Positions 1 to 6,439 of a stretch of DNA of 25,384 bases are shown in pieces. The position numbers and the translations under genes were made by a program. Where the stretch lies: contig DAIUEV010000036.1 of NCBI GenBank assembly GCA_036844945.1, forward strand, positions 1 to 25,384, given 5' to 3'. This DNA is from Palsa-461 sp036844945. GTDB taxonomy: Bacteria; Actinomycetota; Acidimicrobiia; Acidimicrobiales; RAAP-2. The notes below the pieces were generated by a model. That model ran no database searches. It was given only the letters and a program-made list of their open reading frames with translations, and was not told the origin of the DNA. The stretch's first letter is position 1. The number at the start of each line of letters is the position of its first letter.

Positions 1-1008
1 TTCATCTTCATGGTCCAGGGCATCTCCAACATGTTCATCACCGGCCCCGACGTCGTGAAGACGGTGACCGGGGAGGAGGTGACCCTGGAGGAGCTGGGCG
101 GGGCGATGAGTCACGCCACCAAGTCGGGGGTGGCCACGTTCGTGGCGCCCGACGAGAAGGCCTGCCTCGACGACGTCCGCTACCTGCTCTCCTTCCTCCC
201 CTCCAACAACCTGGAGGACCCCCCGGTGGTCGTCTCGGGGGACGATCCCGAGCGCGAGACACCCGAGCTCACCGACCTCATCCCGGCTTCGGCCAACCAG
301 CCCTACGACATGACCAAGGTGATCCAGGCCATCGTCGACGACGCCGAGTACTTCGAGGTCCACCCGCACTGGGCCATGTCGATCACCTGCGGCCTCGCCC
401 GGATCGACGGGCGGGTGGTCGGGATCGTGGGCAACCAGCCCGCCATCCTCGCCGGGGTCCTCGACATCGACTCCTCGGAGAAGGCGGCCCGGTTCGTACG
501 GACCTGCGACGCCTTCAACATCCCGCTCGTCACCTTCGTCGACGTCCCGGGCTTCCTGCCCGGGACCGACCAGGAGTACGGGGGGATCATCCGGCACGGG
601 GCGAAGCTGCTCTATGCCTACTGCGAGTCGACGGTGCCCCGGATCCAGATCATCACCCGCAAGGCCTACGGCGGCGCGTACGTCGTCATGAACTCGAAGT
701 CGATCGGCGCCGACCTCGCCTTCGCGTGGCCCTCGGCCGAGATCGCGGTGATGGGGCCGCAGGGGGCCGTCGAGATCCTCTACCGGCGGGACCTGGCCGG
801 CGCCGCCGATCCGGCCGCCCGGCGGGCCGAGCTCGTGAGCGAGTACACCGAGCGCTACGCCAACCCGTACATCGCCGCCGAGCGCGGCTATGTGGACGAC
901 GTCATCGCGCCGGCCGAGACCCGCAAGGTGCTGGTGCGGAGTCTCGCCCTGCTCACCTCGAAACGCGAGGAGATGCCCCGGCGCAAGCACGGCAACGTGC
1001 CCCTGTGA
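1..1008 (+). CDS. Acyl-CoA carboxylase carboxyltransferase (beta) subunit, C-terminal part (5' truncated)
   Basis: The reading frame is open from base 1, so the N-terminal part lies outside the window. The product is the biotin-dependent carboxyltransferase subunit that moves CO2 from carboxybiotin to propionyl-CoA or another short acyl-CoA in the cytoplasm. Family hallmarks are the carboxybiotin-side block DVPGFLPGTDQEYGGIIRHG, the following TRKAYGGAYVVM block, and AWPSAEIAVMGPQGAV with the oxyanion-hole glycines. The C-terminus ends in the usual basic RRKHGN tail. In Streptomyces PccB-type enzymes the residue after GGAY is Asp, which governs propionyl-CoA preference. Here it is Val (codon 682-684), so substrate range may be broader (inference). 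A small epsilon-like gene starts inside the stop codon region (GTGA overlap), so the two are probably translationally coupled. The biotin carboxylase (alpha) subunit is not in the window. Family assignment is sure; exact substrate is not. Confidence 0.93.
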   Translation, partial: FIFMVQGISNMFITGPDVVKTVTGEEVTLEELGGAMSHATKSGVATFVAPDEKACLDDVRYLLSFLPSNNLEDPPVVVSGDDPERETPELTDLIPASANQPYDMTKVIQAIVDDAEYFEVHPHWAMSITCGLARIDGRVVGIVGNQPAILAGVLDIDSSEKAARFVRTCDAFNIPLVTFVDVPGFLPGTDQEYGGIIRHGAKLLYAYCESTVPRIQIITRKAYGGAYVVMNSKSIGADLAFAWPSAEIAVMGPQGAVEILYRRDLAGAADPAARRAELVSEYTERYANPYIAAERGYVDDVIAPAETRKVLVRSLALLTSKREEMPRRKHGNVPL

Positions 1009-1217
1009 GCGGGATCGGGAGCGGCCTCGGCCTGCGGCCCCGCCCCGAGGTCGACCCCGCGGTGGTGGCGGCGATCGCGATCGCGGTGGAGAAGGCGTGG
1101 CCCAGGCGGCCGACCGGCCCGGAGTGGCGGCAGGGGAACGACAACTGGCGCTTCAGCGGCCGGTGGTGGAACCAGCGGGTGTCGCTGCGCCGGGAACGCC
1201 CGACCGCCGGGTTCTGA
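1005..1217 (+). CDS. Small acyl-CoA carboxylase epsilon-subunit-like protein
   Basis: A 70-residue protein with a GTG start whose first base precedes the TGA of the carboxyltransferase gene (4-nt GTGA overlap). Actinobacterial acyl-CoA carboxylases often have a short epsilon subunit encoded directly after the beta subunit, which bridges the complex. This protein fits by position, size and layout: a short helix rich in Ala/Val/Ile (PAVVAAIAIAVEKAW), then a basic and Trp-rich tail (W..GNDNWRFSGRWW). Such subunits are poorly conserved, so the match rests mainly on context and the helix-plus-Trp pattern. No other domain is visible. The frame keeps a coding-like composition to its stop, which lies in a short hairpin shared with the converging mutase gene. 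Confidence 0.7.
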   Translation: MSGIGSGLGLRPRPEVDPAVVAAIAIAVEKAWPRRPTGPEWRQGNDNWRFSGRWWNQRVSLRRERPTAGF

Positions 1218-1231
1218 GGCCCGGTCCTCAG
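1214..1231. terminator. Hairpin between converging carboxylase and mutase genes
   Basis: CTGAGG (1214-1219) and CCTCAG (1226-1231) form a 6-bp stem with a 6-nt loop. Both stop codons lie in the stem: TGA at 1215-1217 on the plus strand and the mutase stop at 1228-1230 on the minus strand. It could act as a weak bidirectional terminator. There is no U-tract, and convergent TGA stops partly create such symmetry by themselves. Confidence 0.35.
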
Positions 1232-3210
1232 CCCCGTCCCGCCCGGCGGCGCTCGGCCAGCGTCACCAGGTCGTCCATGATCGTGGCGAACTCGAAGTCC
1301 TTGGGCGTGTAGACGGCCGCGACGCCCTTGCCGATCAGGATCTCGGCGTCCTCGGGCGGGATAATCCCCCCGACCACGACCGGCGCGTCCACCTTGGCGG
1401 CGGCCAGCCGGTCGAGCACCTCGGGCACGAGCTCGAGGTGGGAACCCGAGAGGATCGACAGCCCCACGATGTCGACGTCCTCGTCCCGGGCGGTGGCCAC
1501 GATCTCCTCGGGGGTCAGCCGGATCCCCTGGTAGATGACCTCGAACCCGGCGTCCCGGGCCGCCACCGCGATCTGCTCGGCGCCGTTTGAGTGCCCGTCG
1601 AGTCCCGGCTTGCCGACGAGCAGGCGGGGGGGCGAGCCGGTCCGCTCGGCGAGGGCTCGGGCTCGGGCCGCCGCCCCGGCGAGCTCGGCGCCGTGCGCAC
1701 CCCCGGCGCCGCCGACCCCGGTGGGGCCTCGATACTCGCCGAAGACCTCCCGCAGCGCCGCCCCCCACTCGCCGGTGGTGCCCCGGGCCCGGGCGAGCGC
1801 CAGGGTGGGGGCCATGAGGTCGGCGTCGTCCTTGGCGGCGGCCGCGCGGAGCTCGTCGAGGGCCCGGGCGACCGCGTCCACGTCCCGGCCCGCGCGCCAG
1901 GCCGCGACGTCGGCCTGCATCTCGGACTCGACCGTGGGCTCGAGCTTCAGGACCGAGTCGGCGGGCATCGGGGACTCGGCCGAGTCGGTGAAGCAGTTGA
2001 CCCCGACCACCTTCTGCTCGCCGCTCTCGATCCGGGCGACCCGCTCGGCCTGGCTCCGGACGAGCCGGGTCTTCAGCTCCTCGACCGCCGCGAACGCGCC
2101 GCCCCGCCCGAGCACGTCGTCCAGCTCGGCCGTGGCCGCGTCGACCAGCTCGGCGGTCTTCGCCTCCATCACGTGGCTGCCGGCGAACAGGTCGTCGTAC
2201 TCGAGCAGGTCCGACTCGAAGGCGAGGATCTGCTGGATCCGGAGCGACCACTGCTGGTCCCACGGCCGGGGGAGGCCCAGGGCCTCGTTCCACGCCGGCA
2301 GCTGGATGGCCCTGGCCCGGGCGTCCTTCGACAGCGTGACCCCCAGGGTCTCGAGCACGATCCGGGGCACGTTGTTCTCGGGTTGGGCCTCGGTCAGGCC
2401 GAGCGAGTTCACCTGGACGCCGTAGCGGAACCGCCGGAGCCGCTCGTCGCCGACGCCGTAGCGCTCGGCGCAGATCCGGTCCCACATCGAAGAGAAGGCC
2501 CGCATCTTGGCCGTCTCCTCGACGAAGCGGACCCCGGCGTTCGCGAAGAAGCTGATCCGTCCGACGACCTGGTCGAGCCCGTCGTCGCCGACCTTGCCCG
2601 ACTCGCGGACCCCGTCGAGCACGGCGATCGCGTTGGCCAGCGCGTAGGCGATCTCCTGCACCGGGGTCGCCCCGGCCTCCTGCAGGTGGTAGCTGCAGAC
2701 GTTGATGGGGTTCCAGCGCGGCGCGTGGCGGACCGTGTAGGCGATCGTGTCGACGGTCAGCCGGAGGCTCGGGCCGGGCGGGAAGACGTAGGTGCCGCGG
2801 GACAGGTACTCCTTCAAGATGTCGTTCTGGGTGGTGCCCTGGAGGACCGACGGGTCGACCCCCTGCTCCTCGGCGTTGGCGACGTAGAGGGCGAGGAGCC
2901 AGGCCGCCGTCGCGTTGATGGTCATCGAGGTGTTCATCTCGGCCGGCGGGATGCCGTCGAGCAGCTGGCGCATGTGGCCGAGGTGGGCGACCGGCACCCC
3001 GACCTTGCCCACCTCGCCGGAGGCCTCCGGTGCGTCGGGGTCGTATCCGGTCTGGGTGGGCAGGTCGAAGGCGATCGAGAGGCCGGTCTGGCCACGCGCC
3101 AGGTTGGTCCGATAGAGCTCGTTCGAGGCCCGGGCGCTCGAGTGGCCCGAGTAGGTCCGCATCACCCAGGGCTGGCTGCGCACCCGGCCCGCTCCCTGGT
3201 CCTCGCTCAT
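1228..3210 (-). CDS. ecm: Ethylmalonyl-CoA mutase (MeaA/Ecm type, B12-dependent)
   Basis: A 660-residue adenosylcobalamin-dependent acyl-CoA mutase, catalytic barrel and B12-binding domain in one chain. The barrel has the Ecm/MeaA signatures I know from that subfamily: RTYSGHSSARASNELYR (about 18-34), FDLPTQTGYDPD (48-59), NTSMTINATAAW (93-104), LQGTTQNDILKEYLSRGTY (123-141) and TTGEWGAALREVFGEYRGP (478-496). Methylmalonyl-CoA mutases instead have a Q-Y-A-G-F-S type motif near the start. The C-terminal B12 domain shows the lower-ligand motif D538-G-H540-S-N-G543, then SILSGSH (585-591) and VVGGIIPPED (612-621). It converts ethylmalonyl-CoA to methylsuccinyl-CoA in the ethylmalonyl-CoA pathway. 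The ATG at 3210 follows an AAGGTGG ribosome-binding-like run (3215-3221). The dehydrogenase gene lies 78 nt upstream on the same strand, so the two are probably one transcript. Actual use of the whole pathway cannot be shown here, because crotonyl-CoA carboxylase/reductase is not in the window. Confidence 0.92.
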   Translation of the reverse strand: MSEDQGAGRVRSQPWVMRTYSGHSSARASNELYRTNLARGQTGLSIAFDLPTQTGYDPDAPEASGEVGKVGVPVAHLGHMRQLLDGIPPAEMNTSMTINATAAWLLALYVANAEEQGVDPSVLQGTTQNDILKEYLSRGTYVFPPGPSLRLTVDTIAYTVRHAPRWNPINVCSYHLQEAGATPVQEIAYALANAIAVLDGVRESGKVGDDGLDQVVGRISFFANAGVRFVEETAKMRAFSSMWDRICAERYGVGDERLRRFRYGVQVNSLGLTEAQPENNVPRIVLETLGVTLSKDARARAIQLPAWNEALGLPRPWDQQWSLRIQQILAFESDLLEYDDLFAGSHVMEAKTAELVDAATAELDDVLGRGGAFAAVEELKTRLVRSQAERVARIESGEQKVVGVNCFTDSAESPMPADSVLKLEPTVESEMQADVAAWRAGRDVDAVARALDELRAAAAKDDADLMAPTLALARARGTTGEWGAALREVFGEYRGPTGVGGAGGAHGAELAGAAARARALAERTGSPPRLLVGKPGLDGHSNGAEQIAVAARDAGFEVIYQGIRLTPEEIVATARDEDVDIVGLSILSGSHLELVPEVLDRLAAAKVDAPVVVGGIIPPEDAEILIGKGVAAVYTPKDFEFATIMDDLVTLAERRRAGRG

Positions 3211-3288
3211 CGCACCACCTTCCCGGCGACTGCGCTGGCCCCCCGGCCATTGTGGCCGACGGTGGGCGGACGGCCGGTCACGGCGGGC

Positions 3289-4146
3289 TCAGCGGCGCTT
3301 GTACTCGTAGAACCCCTGGCCCGACTTCCGTCCGAGGTGGCCGGCGGCCACCATCCGCCGCAGCAGCGGGGCCGGCGCGCACTGCGGCTCGCGGTGCTCC
3401 TCGTAGAGCGCGTCGAGGATGGCCACCGAGGTGTCGAGGCCGACCAGGTCCAACAGCGCGAAGGGGCCCATCGGGAAGCCGCATCCGCCGACCATGGCGG
3501 CGTCGATGTCCTCCTTGGCCGCCACCCCGCGCTCCAAGAGCCGCACCGCGGAGTTGAGGTAGGGGAACAGGAGCGCGTTGACGACGAAACCGGCCCGGTC
3601 CTCGACCTCGACCGGCTCCTTGCCGCAGGCCCGGGCGAACTCGAACGCCGCGGCGATCGTCTCGTCCGAGGCGGTGATCGGGTGGACGATCTCGACCAGG
3701 CTCATCGCGGTGGCCGGATTGAAGAAGTGGATGCCGCAGACCTTCCCGGGGCGCCCGGTGGCCATCCCGATGTCCACCACCGGAAGGGTCGAGGTGTTGG
3801 TGGCGAGGATCGTGTGCTCCGAGCACACGGCGTGGAGCTCCTCGAACAGCTCGAGCTTCACCGTCAGGTCCTCGACGACCGACTCGATGACGAGGTCGAC
3901 GTCGGCTAGGTCCTTCAGCTCGGTCGTGACCGAGATCCGGGCGAGGATCTCGTCGCGTTCGGCCTCGGTCCGCGAACCCCGCTCGATCTGGCGGTTGAGG
4001 GAGCGGGCGACTCCCACCCGCACCGCCTCGGCAGAGGCCCCGCTCCGGCTCCGGACGATGACCTGGTGGCCGCTGGCCGCGGCGACCTCGGCGATCCCGG
4101 TGCCCATGATCCCGGAACCGACGACGCCCACGCTCGTGATCGACAT
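3289..4146 (-). CDS. 3-hydroxyacyl-CoA (3-hydroxybutyryl-CoA) dehydrogenase
   Basis: A 285-residue, single-function NAD(P)-dependent dehydrogenase of the Hbd/FadB2/PaaH family, interconverting acetoacetyl-CoA and 3-hydroxybutyryl-CoA. The Rossmann nucleotide-binding loop is G10-S-G-I-M-G15. The substrate and catalytic region contains ATNTSTLPV (115-123), with Ser119, and the catalytic His140 in IHFFNPATAMSLVEI, with Glu152 as its partner. Asn190 follows in AGFVVNALLFPYLNSA, and the C-terminal dimer domain has GCGFPMGPFALLDLVGLD (221-238). The length is normal for the family. The ATG at 4146 is preceded by TACGAT and exactly six bases, so the mRNA is probably leaderless. The ethylmalonyl-CoA mutase gene lies 78 nt downstream. 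The dehydrogenase would supply the C4 intermediate that feeds crotonyl-CoA in that pathway, although fatty acid degradation or polyhydroxybutyrate use are alternatives. Confidence 0.93.
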   Translation of the reverse strand: MSITSVGVVGSGIMGTGIAEVAAASGHQVIVRSRSGASAEAVRVGVARSLNRQIERGSRTEAERDEILARISVTTELKDLADVDLVIESVVEDLTVKLELFEELHAVCSEHTILATNTSTLPVVDIGMATGRPGKVCGIHFFNPATAMSLVEIVHPITASDETIAAAFEFARACGKEPVEVEDRAGFVVNALLFPYLNSAVRLLERGVAAKEDIDAAMVGGCGFPMGPFALLDLVGLDTSVAILDALYEEHREPQCAPAPLLRRMVAAGHLGRKSGQGFYEYKRR

Positions 4147-4158
4147 GGGGGGATCGTA
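4147..4158 (-). promoter_or_regulatory. Leaderless promoter -10 element of the dehydrogenase/mutase pair
   Basis: On the minus strand TACGAT (4158-4153) is followed by six C residues and then the ATG at 4146. This is the TANNNT-N6-start arrangement of actinobacterial leaderless mRNAs. No clear -35 hexamer is seen. At that distance lies the left arm of a 13-bp inverted repeat. Confidence 0.65.
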
Positions 4159-4170
4159 CCCGGCGGTAAC

Positions 4171-4211
4171 CGGCCCATTCCCGGCCGGATGCCCTGGTCG
4201 GGAATGGGCCG
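4171..4211. repeat. Perfect 13-bp inverted repeat in a divergent intergenic region (candidate operator)
   Basis: The left arm CGGCCCATTCCCG (4171-4183) and right arm CGGGAATGGGCCG (4199-4211) are perfect reverse complements separated by 15 nt. It sits in the 80-nt gap between the divergent dehydrogenase and S51-like genes. The left arm covers the expected -35 zone of the dehydrogenase promoter. The right arm ends just before the purine-rich GGGAG of the S51-like gene. An operator for a dimeric regulator is most likely. An RNA hairpin in the S51-like leader is the alternative. Confidence 0.6.
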
Positions 4212-4226
4212 TGGGAGAGTGAGAGC

Positions 4227-4913
4227 ATGGCCGAGTCCGCCGGGACCCTCGCCTTGGTCGGCGGCGCGGAGTGGAGCGAGGGCTGTGACTTCGACCGCGA
4301 CCTGCTCGCCGCCTCCGGCGGCACCGAGGTCCTCGTCCTGCCCACCGCGGCGGCCTACGAGCGGCCCGAGCGGATCGTGGTGCGGGCGGCCGAATGGTTC
4401 GCGGACCTCGGCGCCGAGGTGGAGGGGCTGATGGTGCTGTCGCGCGCCGATGCCGACGACTCCGGGGCCGCCGACGTGGTGCGCCGGGCCCGCCTCGTCT
4501 ACCTATCCGGCGGCTCCTCCCTGCACCTTCGTTCGGTGCTCAAGGGTTCGGCGGTGTTCGAGGCCCTGCGCGAGGCGTGGCACGGCGGCGCGGTGGTGGC
4601 GGGGGCCGGAGCGGGGGCGATGGCGCTGACCGACCCGATGGTCGACCCCCGGGGCGGCGCGCTCACTGTCGGGCTCGGGCTCATCGAGGGGCTGGCCGTG
4701 TTCACCCACTACGGGGACGTCGAACAGGACGCCCACGGCGAGAAGCTGCACCGCTCGGTCACCCTGGCCCCCGAGGGCCTGCCGGTGGTCGGCCTGCCCG
4801 AGCGCAGTGCGGTGATCCGCGACCCGTCGGGGTCGTGGCGGACCGCCGGAGCCGAGGTCCCGAGCGTCTTCGTCGACGGGGCGCCGGCCGGTCTGGCCGC
4901 GCTGCCGGGCTGA
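4227..4913 (+). CDS. Peptidase S51 / class I glutamine amidotransferase-like protein lacking the catalytic Ser
   Basis: A 228-residue protein with the flavodoxin-like fold pattern of the S51 family (dipeptidase E, cyanophycinase and relatives). Visible marks are an N-terminal LALVGGAEW strand-turn, EVLVLPTAAAYERPE (34-48), VYLSGGSSLHL (91-101, matching the GGNQ-like loop), the nucleophile-elbow region VVAGAGAGAMAL (123-134), a His at 161 (FTHYG) and VVGLPERSAV (187-196). In active family members the elbow reads G-[ST]-S-A-G-A. Here it reads G126-A-G128-A-G-A, so the nucleophilic serine is replaced by glycine. The nucleotide sequence, gcgggggccggagcggggg, is clear. The protein may therefore be a non-hydrolytic homologue or have a different chemistry. 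The ATG at 4227 has GGGAG nine bases upstream. It is transcribed divergently from the dehydrogenase and converges on the APH-like gene. Function unknown. Confidence 0.75.
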   Translation: MAESAGTLALVGGAEWSEGCDFDRDLLAASGGTEVLVLPTAAAYERPERIVVRAAEWFADLGAEVEGLMVLSRADADDSGAADVVRRARLVYLSGGSSLHLRSVLKGSAVFEALREAWHGGAVVAGAGAGAMALTDPMVDPRGGALTVGLGLIEGLAVFTHYGDVEQDAHGEKLHRSVTLAPEGLPVVGLPERSAVIRDPSGSWRTAGAEVPSVFVDGAPAGLAALPG

Positions 4914-4922
4914 ACCGACGGC

Positions 4923-5846
4923 TCAGCCGACCGCCGCCGCCAGGTACCGGCGGTTGGCCGCCTCGTAGGCGGTGTCGCCGTCGAGGCGGGCGTTGGCGAC
5001 CGCGTTGGTCAGCTCGAGCACGTCGAGGATCGCCAACCGCTGCTCGAGACGTTCGGGCCGGGTGCCGTAGGCGCGCCACAGGTCCTCGGCGGCGTCCGGG
5101 TGGCCGTCGAACACCTGCCAGCGGAGTTTCACGAAGTCGACGAGCGGGTCCCAGGCCTCGGCCGCGTCCCAGTCGACGAGGGCCCGGACCGAACCGTCGG
5201 GCCCGGCCACGATGTTGCCCTGGTTGAGGTCCCGGTGGGTGAGCGTCGGCTGAACGAATGGCGAGACCTCGGCGGCCAGCCCCGGGATGGGCTCGAAGAG
5301 CGTGGCCAGCTCCGCTTCGTCGAACGCGCCGGAGCGCAGCGCCCGCCCGCCCACCGCCCGCAGTCGGTACTCGACGTAGCGCTGCCAGGTGTCGAAGGCC
5401 GGAGCCGAGCCGTCGACCCGGGAACTAAACCGGGGCAGACCGACCCCGTGCAGGCGGGCCAGCACCGCCCCGAGGGAAAAGAAGAAACGCCGACGCTCCT
5501 CGGCGTGGCCCAGAAGGTCGAACGGGGCCTCGCCCTCCACGAACTCGACCACCCGCAACGCCCGGCCCTCGAGCTCGGCGCACCGCTCGACCATGGCGAT
5601 CGGTTGGCCGGTCGGCACCCCGGCCGCCCAACCCAGCCCTTGGGCCCGCCACGCGGCGCGCAGCTTGCCGAGGTCGGCACCGGCGGCGGCGACCCGCACG
5701 AGGACCCGGCGATGGCCGACGCCGACCAGCCAGGTCTCGTTCCCGAACCCCTGGGCGGGCGCCGCCGGCGGCTCGGTGACGACCTCGCCGAGGAGCGACG
5801 CGGCCACCGCGGCGACGGTTTCGCCCCGTTCCACCTCCGCTACCAC
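4923..5846 (-). CDS. Aminoglycoside phosphotransferase (APH)-fold kinase family protein
   Basis: A 307-residue small-molecule kinase of the APH/choline kinase fold, expected to be cytosolic and to transfer phosphate from ATP to an unknown small substrate. The catalytic loop LTHRDLNQGNIV (202-213) gives the Brenner-type motif with Asp206 and Asn211. It is followed by the metal-binding ALVDWDAAEAWDPLVDF (222-238), with Asp225 and Asp227. The N-terminal lobe has GFGNETWLV (33-41), resembling the nucleotide loop, and RVLVRV (47-52), where the usual VLK/VLR lysine position is Arg. The GTG at 5846 begins 35 nt after the stop of the cytosolic cyclophilin gene, so it probably ends a three-gene transcript. 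No strong ribosome-binding site precedes it, and an in-frame GTG four codons later is possible. Real antibiotic resistance is not implied; most actinobacterial members have unknown substrates. Confidence 0.82.
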   Translation of the reverse strand: MVAEVERGETVAAVAASLLGEVVTEPPAAPAQGFGNETWLVGVGHRRVLVRVAAAGADLGKLRAAWRAQGLGWAAGVPTGQPIAMVERCAELEGRALRVVEFVEGEAPFDLLGHAEERRRFFFSLGAVLARLHGVGLPRFSSRVDGSAPAFDTWQRYVEYRLRAVGGRALRSGAFDEAELATLFEPIPGLAAEVSPFVQPTLTHRDLNQGNIVAGPDGSVRALVDWDAAEAWDPLVDFVKLRWQVFDGHPDAAEDLWRAYGTRPERLEQRLAILDVLELTNAVANARLDGDTAYEAANRRYLAAAVG

Positions 5847-5881
5847 TCCGACATGGTGGCCCGGGCGCCGGGCGAACCTTT

Positions 5882-6439
5882 TCAGTCGGATTCTGCGATC
5901 GTCACCGATTCCATGAGCACCCGCTCGGTCGGGTTGCCCGAACGGGTGCCGACGGCGTCGATCGCCTGGACCACGTCCCCGCCCGTGACGACGGCGCCGA
6001 AGAGCGAGTAGTTGGGGGGCAGGCCCGCGCCGTCCCGCCCCGTGATGATGAAGAACTGACTGCCGTTGGTGTTCGGGCCGGCGTTGGCCATCGCAAGCGA
6101 CCCGATCTGGTATCGGCCGGGCTTCGGCAGCTCGTCGGCGAACCGATAGCCGGGTCCGCCGGTGCCGGTGCCCTCGGGGTCGCCTCCCTGGATCACGAAC
6201 CCGGGGATGATCCGGTGGAACACGATCCCGTCGAAGTAGTGGTAGCGGGCGAGGAAGACGAAGTTGTTCACGGTGCGGGGTGCCGCGATCGGGTCGAGCG
6301 CGATGACGATCGTGCCCTTGGTCGTGACCATGGTCGCGGTGTAGCGCTTGGCGGGATCGATGACCATCGGGGGCTCGGCGTCGAAGCGCTGGCGCTTCTC
6401 GCTCGAGCCGTCGGCGGCGGGTGGTTGGACCGGGCTCAC
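5882..6439 (-). CDS. Cyclophilin-type peptidyl-prolyl cis-trans isomerase (cytosolic)
   Basis: A 185-residue cyclophilin that speeds cis-trans isomerisation of X-Pro bonds during protein folding. The core starts near residue 33 with TATMVTTKGTIVIALDP. It has the active-site FHR at 74-76, FVIQGGDPEGTGTGGPGY (81-98), the substrate loop ANAGPNTNGSQFFIITG (118-134) and LFGAVVTGGDVVQAID (146-161). No signal peptide or membrane segment is present; the first 30 residues are hydrophilic and probably flexible. The GTG start at 6439 overlaps the TGA of the upstream, membrane-anchored cyclophilin gene by four bases (GTGA), so translation is probably coupled. It resembles the paired cyclophilin genes common in Actinomycetota. 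Confidence 0.93.
   Translation of the reverse strand: MSPVQPPAADGSSEKRQRFDAEPPMVIDPAKRYTATMVTTKGTIVIALDPIAAPRTVNNFVFLARYHYFDGIVFHRIIPGFVIQGGDPEGTGTGGPGYRFADELPKPGRYQIGSLAMANAGPNTNGSQFFIITGRDGAGLPPNYSLFGAVVTGGDVVQAIDAVGTRSGNPTERVLMESVTIAESD

Noticed and set aside
3211..3288. Possible cobalamin riboswitch before the B12-dependent mutase
   Set aside because: The 78-nt gap is too short and lacks a recognisable B12-box-like core. None is seen before cobT either, since it starts inside the preceding gene.
1591..3909. A very long open frame on the plus strand antisense to the mutase and dehydrogenase
   Set aside because: It mirrors the codon bias of the minus-strand genes, is rich in Arg/Gly/Pro/Asp/His, shows no domain, and spans two unrelated real genes.
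4923..5846. Antibiotic resistance gene
   Set aside because: The APH fold is shared by many kinases of unknown small substrates; context (cyclophilins) and divergence give no support for aminoglycoside modification.
5842..5856. Four-codon start-stop frame (ATG TCG GAG TGG TAG) overlapping the APH-like start
   Set aside because: Too short to judge, no promoter or ribosome-binding site at the right place, and such frames arise often by chance.
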